Of a stretch of 64,000 nt of DNA, positions 49,401 to 61,350 are shown piece after piece; the first letter of the stretch is position 1, and each line of letters starts with the position of its first letter. The notes under the pieces were generated by a model. It was not told the origin of the DNA. It saw only the letters and a program-made list of their open reading frames with translations, and ran no database searches. Made by a program: the position numbers and the translations under genes. Source of the stretch: Chamaea fasciata (taxonomy: Eukaryota; Chordata; Aves; Passeriformes; Sylviidae); assembly GCA_029207755.1 (NCBI GenBank), contig JARCOQ010000006.1, positions 5,620,846-5,684,845 on the forward strand, in the 5' to 3' direction.

Positions 49401-52400
49401 TGCATCATTTTCATTTCTAGGATTTGTGTGTGTATCAGCATGTTAATATAAACCCTGAAAGGAGCAGTTGATGGCTGGGAAATGAGGGGCTGTAGTCAGA
49501 TATTAAGAGTTTCTAAGAAAGAATGTACATATAGATTTGCTCAGTCAGTGTGTCTTTGGCTTTTGCTTTCTGCCTGGAAAGGGGCTGTGTGTGCTGTATT
49601 GCCAAAACTTTCGCTGTCCTGCTCTGTACTGTTGTGATGCTCCTATTTCACTGTATTGATGTTTGGGAAATCAGCAGAAGAGCAGGAGAAATGGATTTAT
49701 AAGAGAGTGTTAAATAAACTTGAAATGCACAGCACTGGCTTTCTACTGTGCTGCCAGTAAGTATGGTCCAGTTATCTCCTCATTACTGGCACTTAGATGA
49801 CTGTGGTTTCATCTATAATTAAGATGTTCTGAATAGCTGCTTTTCTAGTGTGGCCACAGAACTAAAAGCTCAGAACAGAAAACATAAGTTGGACTTGTCC
49901 TGAAACAGAACTGGCTTTGTAGTTTTCGCAGTGAAATGAAACACTTGAAAAAAAATTGGATTAAATTCATCCAAAGCAGAGTCAAACTGATTCAAAATCT
50001 GACCCCAAACTAAATGTTAATTTCCTGACATTATATTTAACCTTTAAAGTAAGGCAAACACAGGTACTCATCTAAAGACCTTTTTCAAATGAGATATTTT
50101 ATTTTTTATATATCGGAACAACTATTTTTTCGTTTTTCTTTTTCCCAGGCAAGCTATTCATTGACACTTAACACACTGTGTAGACCTGAAGTTACAAATT
50201 AGGTCAGCCTGCAACTCTTCTCTGCCCTCCTAACAAATTCCTTTGTTTAGCCATGTACAACTTTCCCTCTCTCATTCAGTGGTGTGTGAAGAATGGACAC
50301 CACTCCTGTCTGGGAAACGCTGTAAAATAGAGAAGTAAAATGGCACTGTGAGCATGACATTTTTATGACTTAAACCAAATACTGCTGAGCACTGTGGGAG
50401 TTTTTCCACTGATTTTGGTGCACTCCACATCAGAGTGTTATTTCAATGGCTTCACCTTTACTTTGCAAATAAACACATGGGAACAGGGTGAGCCTCTCTG
50501 GCAAACACACCTCCATGAAAATCCTGCTCTGTCACAGGGGTTCAGATTTGTGTATTTTTTACATGGCTCCTCGGTATCTGCCTTTTTCTCTCTCTTAGCA
50601 GTCACTGCTTGAGCAGAGGCTACATGAACCATCAGGAACAGACCCAGCCCCCCTAGTTGTGGTGCCCCATCTTCTCAGCCATGGCCACAGCTGCAAGACA
50701 GGTGGTTGCACCAGCATTGCAGGTACCTCACATATTTTACATGGAAAAGCCTTCCTGGGCTCAGACCATGCTTTTGCCACCTCTCATGCTCGTATTTCAC
50801 CTTGGTGCAGCAGTGTCTGCATTAAAACTCCCTTATTGCCACAGGTGCATGGCTCAGGAGGAAACTGGGGAGCAGAGGTTACTGGGTTCATCCGGGCTGA
50901 TGAAGGAAGTTGCAATCTGAAATATGAATAATTGAGGTCAGCTTTCCTATCAGTTTTTTTATCACAAGCCTTGAACAAAGCCCAGCCAGCCATAAGCTAG
51001 GACTGGGTTATCACCATTGTACAAGGTACATTTGGTGGTGAGTTACTGCCACATTTCTGTTGCAAATTTCAACACCTGAAGAAAGAAACCCCAACCACAG
51101 AGGAGTGAGTTTAGATGCACGTTCCTACTTAATACTTCTTTCCATCAAACTGTCACCAAACCCACTCTGTTCAGCACCATCAAATGGTTATTTCAAGTCC
51201 TATATAGCCTTTCCTTTAATTTTTTTTTCAGTCTTTTTTTCCTGTCTTCTGATTTATTGTCTTTAACCTTTGCAGACCCTTTCTGCTCAACTTAGAATAT
51301 TGCATGCCCTAAATCTAAGGATTACAAAATGATTGGAAGTGATTTAAGAATCTGACTCATTTCATGGGGTAGAAAATTGTGTCTTTTCTCTCTCCACATC
51401 AGAGTCCACACTGCTGGAGACAGACACTGAGCAGTGAGGGGAGACTCGTGTTTTAGGCAGGCCAGGGTCTCTGCTCTGCACAGCAAATACATTAATAACC
51501 ACACAGTAACCCTGCACTACATAATGAACATGTGGAAGCACTTTTACTACTTCGATAGGATCTCTGAGCCAAAGAAGAAGTTGTCTGATTTGTCAGCATC
51601 TGGGAAGCAGCTCCACTGAGACATGACTGTATTAGTCCTAGCTGTATGCAGCCTTATTAAAGACTTATGCTTTAAATCTGCCTGTAATAAAAACCTGCTC
51701 TGGTAGGAGTTGGGCTTCCTTACCTTATACAAGATACCTATTTTTAAAGGAGGGTTAGTAACATTTGATAATGAACTGTTGAAACACTTCAAGCTGTTAA
51801 TTCACCTGCATATTTTTTGTCGATGCATATGAGCTTAGCTGAGTTTTCTAAAAACCAAGAGGCTGTGGTCTCTGTCAGAAAGACCAAATGGAAGCCACTG
51901 GGAAACCATGGTGTGACCACAGCAGAGAGGCAGAGAGGAGAGACCAATGGCCCTCCCTGAAGTGGGGCATATGATGAAAACTCTTCTCAGGAGAAAGAAG
52001 CCTGGAAGTTAACTGGTATCCAAGGCCTAGAGGGCTTCACTAACAAATGGTTTTCAGTATCTGACTGCCAGGTGGACTCCTGCTTTGCCCAGTGGCATTT
52101 GAAATCCATGGGCTATTGTTGGTGGGTGAAGTACTGAGTTGTCTCTGACATCCTGGCTAGCTTCTTCTGGTATGTAGAATCCCATGTTTAAGTGGAGCTG
52201 CACTGATTTATATTTACTAGAAATCCAGTTTGAGACTGTGCTGTGGAAGCCAGGTCAGATACACGTTGGTTTGGCTAAGAGTTATTATTCCTCTGACACG
52301 GCTTGCCGCCTGGATTTAGTTCTTCCCAAAACTCACGTGTTCTTGATTTGTATTCCATGGCCAACCTGGTCTTGATCACTCAAGGCCAAAACCAAGATTA

Positions 52401-52649
52401 GAAAGATTGACATCTGCTAATGGCTGCCTGGTGGTTTTTCTGGGGTGCTTTATCAACTCTGTCACAAGCAATAATAGGGAGGAGAGGAATCCTAAAGGTC
52501 TTGGAGAGCCCATGAACCAAATTCCTCTTGGCTGATTGCTGCAGCCATTTCCCCCTGCCACAATCACCTCTGCCGTGCCAAGGGCTGGCCTCTGAGTCCA
52601 CTTTCCCCTCCTTACTCTTGAGCAGCTCTGCAGAGAGTGTGGAAGCTGC
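43401..52649. other. Unique non-coding DNA
   Basis: No gene was recognised. A strong acceptor-like AG (43755-43756) and donor-like GT (44004-44005) bracket 247 bases and are reported as a finding. An AT-only-like patch with repeated ATGCAAT/AATAAT words lies at 43561-43615. All frames are short and mutually overlapping. Confidence 0.6.
44370..44391 (+). repeat. G10-C-A11 homopolymer pair
   Basis: Ten G, one C and eleven A are adjacent. Homopolymer lengths are unreliable in many sequencing technologies. No function is seen. Confidence 0.9.
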
Positions 52650-52870
52650 TGGAGCTGCGGCTCAGAGGTGATTCATGCGCGTTTCTCGGCCAACAAGAGC
52701 CCGCCATTCACATTCAAATGTCGCATCTCTGCTCAGTCGACAAGAGACATGAGGGAAACACTGAGCACCCTTGCGGCAGTGTCTGCTGGAGTCTTGTTTG
52801 TGCAAAGTTTGCCAACAATAGCCCTCATGAGGACTGCGGAGGGCTTTTTTTCCCTCCGGGGATTAGTTCT
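52650..52870. promoter_or_regulatory. CpG-enriched unique block, possible conserved element
   Basis: About ten CpGs occur within roughly 210 bases (for example GCGCG at 52677-52681, TCGAC near 52738, CCGGGG near 52857), far above the neighbouring sequence. GGATTA (an OTX/bicoid-type core) follows at about 52860. Two plus frames (52637-52957 and 52668-52997) and one minus frame are open over it, but none encodes a known domain. It may be a regulatory element, a non-coding first exon or an undermethylated spot. Confidence 0.25.
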
Positions 52871-55800
52871 GAGATTCAGCTGGGGAAACAAACTTCTCTC
52901 TCCTCTCCCCCTGAGATGCCCCTGGAGGCTCACAGACTTCTCAGGTATTTTGCGTAGTGTAAGGAGATATTCTCTCTCAGTATGCTGGATTTGTTAAAGT
53001 ATGCCTGACAGCACAGCAGAGATAGTTTTCTTTGCTCAGAGAGGGATGGTCTGCATGGCAGGAGGTCAGACAAAGCAGATGGCCAGGTATGGCAGACCAG
53101 TGTCAAGGCATGAGCCTGGCAGAAGAGATTTAACTAAGAGAATTTTGGCAACAATTAAAAAGGGGACAAGAGGGAATACCACTCAGAAACCCTCAAATAT
53201 GCTTTTGCTGTAGAGGTTTTCACTTCTTCCCTCCCTTTCTCAGGCTTGCTTTTAGCCTACTCTGCCCAGTCAGAGGGTTAGATTTTGGGAAAGGATGTCC
53301 TGAACTCTGAGGACTATTGTAGCATCCTGGATTACAGGGGTTCAAGGTTTAGTTCCAGGCCAAATGCAAGCTTTGTCACAGAGGTGGGTACTTGGGGGAA
53401 GTTTTGTTGGCTTGGGTCTCTCCCACGGGACATCACCACTAGAAGGAGGTCCTGGAGCAGTCACAGGACACATGAACTAAGAACACGACTCTTGACCAAA
53501 GGGACTAGGCACTAAAAGTACCTAGAATCCATACATTAAAGAACCAGAAAAACACAGAGAGGGTGGGGGGATGCTGCCCTTCTAGGGTAAGGGGGGCATG
53601 AGGTATGGACCTCCACCCCAGTGTCACCATCATGCCTTGGTCCCTGAGAGGCACAGAGCAGCTCACTGTGACTGACTTATGCAACCTGTGACTGAACAAA
53701 AGCTGATCTCCTCCCACCTCCTCCTGTTTGCAACACTTAAATCAGAGAAGCAAAAATGACCCTTTGTTTTTTACGATAAAAGAGCTTATCAGCTTTCACT
53801 GCTTTTTGCCTCCTGTTGTTAGAAATCAGGTCAAGGGGCTGGGTTAAACAATTCCTGTCCAGCTTTTCCTCCAAGGTAACTGCAACTTAACTCTCATGCT
53901 TTGCACTGTTTTTGCTGCCTTTAATCAGGTTAATTCTTGTGGAGGGGAGGAGGACACAGAAGCTGCTTGGCCATGCTGGATGACAGTTTATGCCTGCCTC
54001 ACAGGTTTATTTTAACTCTAGCTTGCCATCCTATGCTGGAGTTATTACATCTCTGATTGGCACTCGCAGAAAATAATACCCAGATTTTCACAAGTCGTGT
54101 AAATGACTCCTAATTCACCAGAGAGTTCCCATCCTTGCAAAGATCAGTTTCCACCAGTTATTACTTTGGAGTGTTTTATCCAACTGTGAAGCTCACAGAA
54201 ACAGTGAAAATTAGCTCATAAGACAAGATTTCTGTATATCTTTCCTTCATCTCCAGAATCTGTTTAACCTGTGTGAGATGAAGTCCAGATCTGATCCAAA
54301 CTATCACCCCTGTAGGCTCCAGCCAATCTCCCATACCTTTGTTATTCAGAGTGGGGGAATCAGAGTCCAGTTATTCTCCTTTATTTAATTTGCAAAAAGG
54401 TAATTGTGATGGAGATTCAGAAATGCAGGTTCTCCTTCTGCAAGTACTCATCACTTAGGGCTCCAGAATTGTTGGTAGCAAAGGTCTCTTGCCCAGTCAC
54501 AGGCTTAATGCCACACCACTGAATCCTCTGGTGAGATTATCATTGTTATGGCAGTCATGGAGAGGACATCTCATTCAGGCATCTCATTCATCCCCTCCAC
54601 TTTGGCAAGGCATCCCAGATGCTTTGGAGCTGAGATGGAAGTGCTGAGCTTGGTTACTGTTTCTGTGAGAGGTGTTAAGCAATGCCAAGAGCCTGCAGGA
54701 AGCCACTGGTAGAGTGCAAACTGCAAGAAACGCAGATCTGGTTTTGAATCATATCAGTACCTGTCCATGTGGCAAGATTGAAACTAATTCCAAAGCAGGG
54801 GATTATTCTATTCCCATTCAAGTGGCTTGCAGTGTTGTTGTGAACTCAAGTCTGAGTGGAAGGAAATGAAGCTGTGGAGAAAGAAGTGAAATGTTGTTCT
54901 TGCCACAACAATGCCTTGCTGGTCCTGGATAACCAAAGCCCAAGATGTACATAATGAGATCGCATTTCTCTTGTCTGTGATCAGGCATTGCTGGAAACAG
55001 AACTTGTGAAACAACAGTGCGAGAATAACAATTTTCACTGGTGGGAAACAAGCTGTTCTTGGAGTGTATAGGGAGGTTTGACAGCCTCATCAACAGAGTC
55101 TGTTACAAGCTCTGCCCAATTCCTCCTGCACACAGCCCAGACCCACTGTGGGACCTGGCTCAAGCTCAGTGCTAGGGAAGTGCCTCCACATGCTTCACAA
55201 TTCCACCAGATGCATGTCTGCATCTTCAGGCATCTAAACATTAACAATCTGGCTATGCTCCATGCCTTATTTTAAAGTGTGATAAATAGACCATCCTATC
55301 CCTAGGCTGCTGAAGGAAAAAAAAATTGTTGAAGGCCAGAAGGTGACCAGATGCTTTGGTGTCAGAGACAGCCCCAAGCACCTCGGGTGCTGAGGAAGTC
55401 ATCAAGGAGGGCTGGGGTTTTGTACTGTCTTGTGAGATGGGACAGACCCATTCAGTCACCATGGAAGGTGGCCAGGGTGTGCAGCCTACAGGCAGAGCAC
55501 GGAACTGAGCCCAACCAGACAACAGCAGCACCACAATCTCTCCCCAAATCCAGCACCAATTTCTGTGCTCCTCAGCTCCCTCCCATCTTACATATGCAGA
55601 GCGTAGAAGCCCAGGAGGCTGAGGAAGCATGCCAGCAGGTGTTTTTCTGTGCCCCTGTGCCATGATGGAATCAGATTGCTTAGAACTGCAGCAGCAAGAG
55701 CTCTGGGTCTCCACCTCCCAGCACTTCCCACCTCCCTCCTTGCAGTAGGAAGTACAAACCACATTTTTCCTCACCAGGCTGAAAGCAGAGACCTGGATAT

Positions 55801-57682
55801 GTACAGAGTCTCTGCAGCATCATTTGGGTCTCTACTAATTTAATCTTCTTTGCCACAACACTGGGACAGTTGCCTGGCTGGGTTTGATCCATGCTGCTGT
55901 TTTCCTGGACCACATCAGTAGCAACGTTACCAAAGCACTGCATTAAAAGGGTCTGATCTGTCAGATGTGCTTGATTTGCATTCAACACAACTCCAGACAG
56001 ACAGACAGAAGGCTGTGCCTGAGCAGATCCTATTGCAAAATTGAGGTCTAGGAGCGTGCAAGTGAGTGTGTGCACAAGGGTTCATGTATTTAGAGAAATA
56101 ATGTTTCCCCTCCATCCAAGGCCAGGAGACTGAAATCCAAGCAAGCCGAAACTTCTTTACCATTGACGCCATAACAACATTTGAGGTTTCGAAAAGGAGT
56201 GGAAAAAATGTGTTGCTGTAGTAAGGGAATTGTAATAAGATCTTAGCCTTGGAATAACGTGCTCTTTAGTGAAGTGGCAGCTCTGCAGTGCTTCCGCCTC
56301 CTTGAGATTTGTGAGGAGAAATGTGCCCGAAAGAATGCTAGTTATTCTGAATGGGGAGAAAAACTCAGCTGAGGGTGAATGAAAGACATCCAGGAAAAAC
56401 AGAGGAGCACTGCTCTGCTGTTCTCCTCCCAGCTCCAACCTCCCTTCCTCAGCAGAGCAGAAGTGTGATGCGGGAGCCTGGTGGGGATCCTGCATAGAGC
56501 ATCAAGTGAGTTCATGGAAGCACTTAAAAATAGTGAGACTGCAGCACAGAGAGGGGAATAAAGTGAATTATGGGTTATGTAGGATGTGGCTGCAGAAGAG
56601 GGGCATGAACCTCACCAGGAGAGACGGCAGGCAGCTCTCTCCAGTACAGTGCTCCAACAAATCTGACCTGTGAGGGGTTGGACCTTGCACCCAGACCTCT
56701 GCTTGGTTTTCCTTCACAGCTGATGTGTTCATGTAACCTACAGGCATTGAGAGCTCCCATCCCAGACAGCTGGTTGTCCTGAGCTATGCCCTCTGAGGAC
56801 TGAGGCTGCTTCCCAGGGCTCAGCAAGAATGGAGCATAGCAAAACTCCATTATGCATGGCTATCTCAACCAAGGTACACCAGTAAATATTGTCAGAGAGA
56901 GTAGAGACTCCATATTTTCTCAGGGCAGTGTCCCAACAACTACAGAAAATGCTGCAGCAGTAACTCAGTGAATTCTTCTGAAGACCATGTCCTAACTGTG
57001 TATGACTGCTGCCTGGGAACTGAGGGCTGGCATCACGGGTTGAGATCCATGTGAATTTCAGAGTTTAGCTCTAAACTGAGATTCTCCTGAAGTTTTATGG
57101 AAGGCTTCCTGATATTATGTTACCTGTTAGAGGGATTTCAACAGCTATTCACACAGAAGAGAGAATTAAGAACAGGAGTCTCCTCTGACCTATAATCAGG
57201 ATGAATCCAGCACTCCAGACACAACTCAACCAGAACTGCTGTGTTTTTTACTGGAAATGAGCCAGCTAGGCAGCTGAGGCATTATCAAAATGTGGGAGCA
57301 AGATCAGCCTGAATTGTCAAGATTACAACGAAAATTGAATATCGAACAGAGGTTAGTCTGGATTTCATCACAAAAACATACATTTTATGCAGGCTAATCA
57401 AGGGAACAGGCTGAGACAGCACTTGAGATCTTGACTGTGTGGGTACAGATGCGCAACATGTAAGCAGCAAGATCTGTACCAGCACAGCTCACCCCAGCAC
57501 GCCAGGCCATGTCATTGATGCAAATTGCACTGCTTGCTGATAGAGTTGCCTCTGTGATCAAAACTCCAGGAAAGGCTTGAGATACTGAATGGACACTCAG
57601 CAGAAGCTAACCCAGCTGGATGCTGGCCATCTGAAACCTAGATGCCCAGTCCTACCTGTTCATTTTGGAGCTTTCTGCAGAG
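52871..57682. other. Unique non-coding DNA
   Basis: No gene, RNA or interspersed repeat was recognised. An 11-base direct repeat (CATCTCATTCA) occurs at 54567-54577 and 54580-54590. The 173-codon minus frame at 55253-55774 overlaps plus-strand frames of similar quality and is unrecognised. Confidence 0.6.
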
Positions 57683-57916
<234 letters not shown>

Positions 57917-58536
57917 CCCTCCCAAAAACAACAAAAAATCCAAACCAAACAAAACCAAAAACAAAACCAGTTCATTTCTGGGAGTAATTATTCCACTTAG
58001 CTTTGACAGTTGTTTTGAGATGGAATTGTTCATCCTCTGGATACTGAGGCATCTGAGACAGCAAGTTTAGACTAGATTCCTACTTTCAGATGATTAACAT
58101 TAGATAAATTCTTCACAACAGTTCTTGAACTTTAATTCCTTCTTCAGATCTACTGCTCACAGCTAAAATATTTCCCTGCAAACTTTCATTCCTTACAGTT
58201 TAAGGGAAAAAAGCTCACTGCTCTAACTTAGTGGAGACTTGAGCAGGTAAGGATTTATAGAGCAAATCTGCATTAGAGTTTCAATCAAATTTTAAATAAA
58301 GTGGCTAAAACCTGGCAATGTAAAATGATGATATGCACCATTCTTTTTGCCAGTGATGGGGCATTGCACATAGTACGACTTCGTTTTCTTAAGTCCTTCC
58401 TAATTACGATTACTGTAATATTAAGTCTCTGTTCTTTTGGGATACAAGTGAGAAAATTTAGTGAAAATTCTGAAGCAATAACAGTTGCTAAATCTGAAGA
58501 AAAGTCACTGTAACTGTGAGGGATGTGCTAACTGCT

Positions 58537-58625
58537 GGCCTGATCCTGCCACCCAGTGTGCACGACATTTGCCTGCTTGAATACTCCCATTAATCTCCGG
58601 GGAGCTGTTTACATGCAGCAGAATT
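58537..58625. repeat. Possible ancient amniote repeat remnant
   Basis: GGCCTGATCCTGCC at 58537-58550 is followed by TTTGCCTG and ACTCCCATTAATCTCCGGGG. I remember a degraded amniote repeat with GGCCTGATCCTGC and ACTCCCATTGACTTCAATGG blocks. Similarity is partial, and no library name is offered. Confidence 0.3.
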
Positions 58626-61308
58626 ACAGGTTCAGGAACATAACAGGCATTTGATGCACCCAGCCACTAATTCTGCCAAGGGAATTGGGGCAGATCTTCC
58701 AATGGAGGATATGGATTTTTTTCATTATCCACATTATTAATAAGCATGTTCTCACACATTCATCTGCTATGGGTACAAGTATGTACCAAGGGCTAATTCA
58801 AATGGATATTGAGATTTTTCATTAACATCTGGAAAGAATTTTGAACCATTTCTCATTGCAAATATGCAATTTAGGGTGGAGGGTGTAGGAGAAGAGCTGA
58901 ATTTAATTGCCCTTCTCCATGTTTAATGAGAAAATTTTGACACTAAAGCAACTGGGGGAGGAAACAAATCCTCAAAGAGTAGATTTCTAATCAGGGCCAA
59001 AAAAAATCCACTTATCTACTGGTAGATGCACAAAGTATCTATATTTTGTTTATTGGCCTCTTTCAAAAACTGGTCAGGCATGTCTGGAGTAAACAACTTG
59101 TATTTTCAAACGTAACAAACTAAAACGGCAATGTGCAGGGTTTTTTGCAAACCATGCCACTGCACATGTGCAAACTTCCAAACTTTGCTGCTCTTGCAGG
59201 GGTGTAGCTGAGGACAGAAATTTGCGCTTTGAGTTGGGGTGGTTTTGTGAAACACATTTGAAAAAAAATCCCTACAATATGTCTCCTCCAGTCATAAGTC
59301 AGCAGTTGGATGACTGGTTTGAATTAGGAGCACGAACAAAGACAAACGAAACATAATCCTGCACGTCTGTACATTCTGGAGGCTTTCCTCTTCATTTGGT
59401 GTCAGGACTCAACCAAAAGCATTTAGAGAGGCAAAATTATTGAACACAACAAATAGGAAGCAAAGCATAATTTTTGTTAGGGGTAAGTCATCCCTTAGGC
59501 AGAGCATTCCATCAGTCTTACTGCATTTCATTGCACTGAACTATGGTTAATTTGTGGTCGGAAAAAATAGAGGCACTGTGGTTCTTGAAAATTACATACT
59601 GTGTTTCCAGTTTAAAGAGAAACAAAAGGCATGTGTTGTAAATATAGATTTTTTTTTCTTTACTTTTAAAAACAAAACCCCATTTGAATACTCGGTTTAG
59701 GTTCTGTTTCGCACCTAGAGTAACTACAATGTTTCACTGTCTATTTAGGAAAAATTTCTCCAGTGGGAAAAGGAAAATCAGCATGATTGAAGAACTGGCA
59801 GCTACAAGTTAACTGTGTTCTTGTGTCAAGCTCTTTAGAGTGGTGACAACATTTTCTCCCTAATTGTACAACTACAGAAACTACATTCTTGGTTTGAGCA
59901 ATGACAATTATTAGCTATTAGAAGAAAATGCCAACATAAATGTCGGGCTCTGCCATCATTTGGGATCTTCAACTCAGAATCATAGCTTTTTCCAGAGTGT
60001 ATATGCCAAGCATTACAGACTTCAGGCAGGAGTTGCTTGTTAAGGTTTGTTTCTTAGGAGGTCAGGGTAAATGGTCAAAATGATTGGTCTGACCTTGAGA
60101 TTTTTGGCTTAGGGATTGTCATTTGGGACATGTTTTTTACATAGCTGAGCCTTGACCATAGGAACTTCCTTAACAGAGATATGTAATTTGGATGTCGTTC
60201 TGTTTATATTTTGCTTTCAAAGACTGCATTTTTCTGCAAATCACTGAACCCTGAATATCACTTACTGTTCATCCAAGAGAGATAATCAAGTAGTCAGAAA
60301 TGAAAGATTCTGTCTTATTGCTTATGCAATATTTTTGGAAGTAGAAAACTTCATTTTCCAAGGGGGTGAAATGAGAGTTGTCAGCTTGAGTAACACATTG
60401 GAGATCTCTCAACCCCATGGCCTGTGTTTCTGGGGATGGAACCATGAAGTCCTGGTAGCTTGGTGTTAAAAATGGCACAGAGGTAGGAGGCGTGAGGAAG
60501 GATTTTGTATAACTGGTTGGTGGACTGACATGGATGTTCTGAGCAAGTACAAAACTGAGTGTACCTCCTCCTAACATCACAAATCTGTACATCTAGTGTC
60601 TTCTTTATTTGGGGGGGTTAGAGGGAGGGTTTATAGGTCTTTGCGTCCCAAAGTGGCCTTGAAGCAAAAATTTTGAACATGGTATTAGTCTATTTTGTCC
60701 AATTTTGTTCAGCCTCTGTTTTCTCAGGACTGTAGTCAGTGTGTCAGTTTGCCTGAGGGAACGTGCACATATTATATTGGTAGATCTGCAGCTGGGCATT
60801 GATAACAACTGTCACTGTTCAGCCAGGGCTAGAAACAATGGAAAAAAATCTCATTATAAACTCACAAAATTTGGCTGCAATTTTGCAAGCACAAGTAGTT
60901 TTGGAACTTCAGATAAGCTTCCAAAGGTCTGGATCCAGGTCCAAACAAAACCCAAGCTTTAAAATTATGAGGCTTGTGCATTAATAACACTCATATATTT
61001 GCTTCCACTTGGAAATGCTAAACATTTTATGGATTTTCACATGCCCTAGTTGGTTCTCTGTGCTGGCTGGGATTGTTAGAGTCCTTCTGCCTTTGCAACT
61101 ATATAGACATCAATAAAGATGAATAAAGCTGGGCAGTCAGATTCTAATTTATGCTAATCATGTTGGATGGCTCAGGGCACTTCAGCACACATGCTTAGCC
61201 AGTGACCTTTCACACTCCCCTTTCTAGATCAAAGCACTTTATTCGTCCCCTTCCAAGAAAATCACAAAGACAAAATTCCCATTCAGCGTGCCTTTATTAA
61301 TCTACAAA

Positions 61309-61350
61309 GGGCCAAATTCTGACGCCTTTAAGCTGCTCCTACTCATCACT
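61309..61350. repeat. Possible ancient amniote repeat remnant, short
   Basis: GGGCCAAATTCTGACGCC resembles the terminus of the same ancient repeat type as at 14988. Only about 20-40 bases are comparable, so this may be chance. Confidence 0.2.

Noticed and set aside
55253..55774. 173-codon minus-strand frame
   Set aside because: The peptide is unfamiliar. Plus-strand frames of comparable length overlap it, as expected in stop-poor, GC-richer non-coding DNA.
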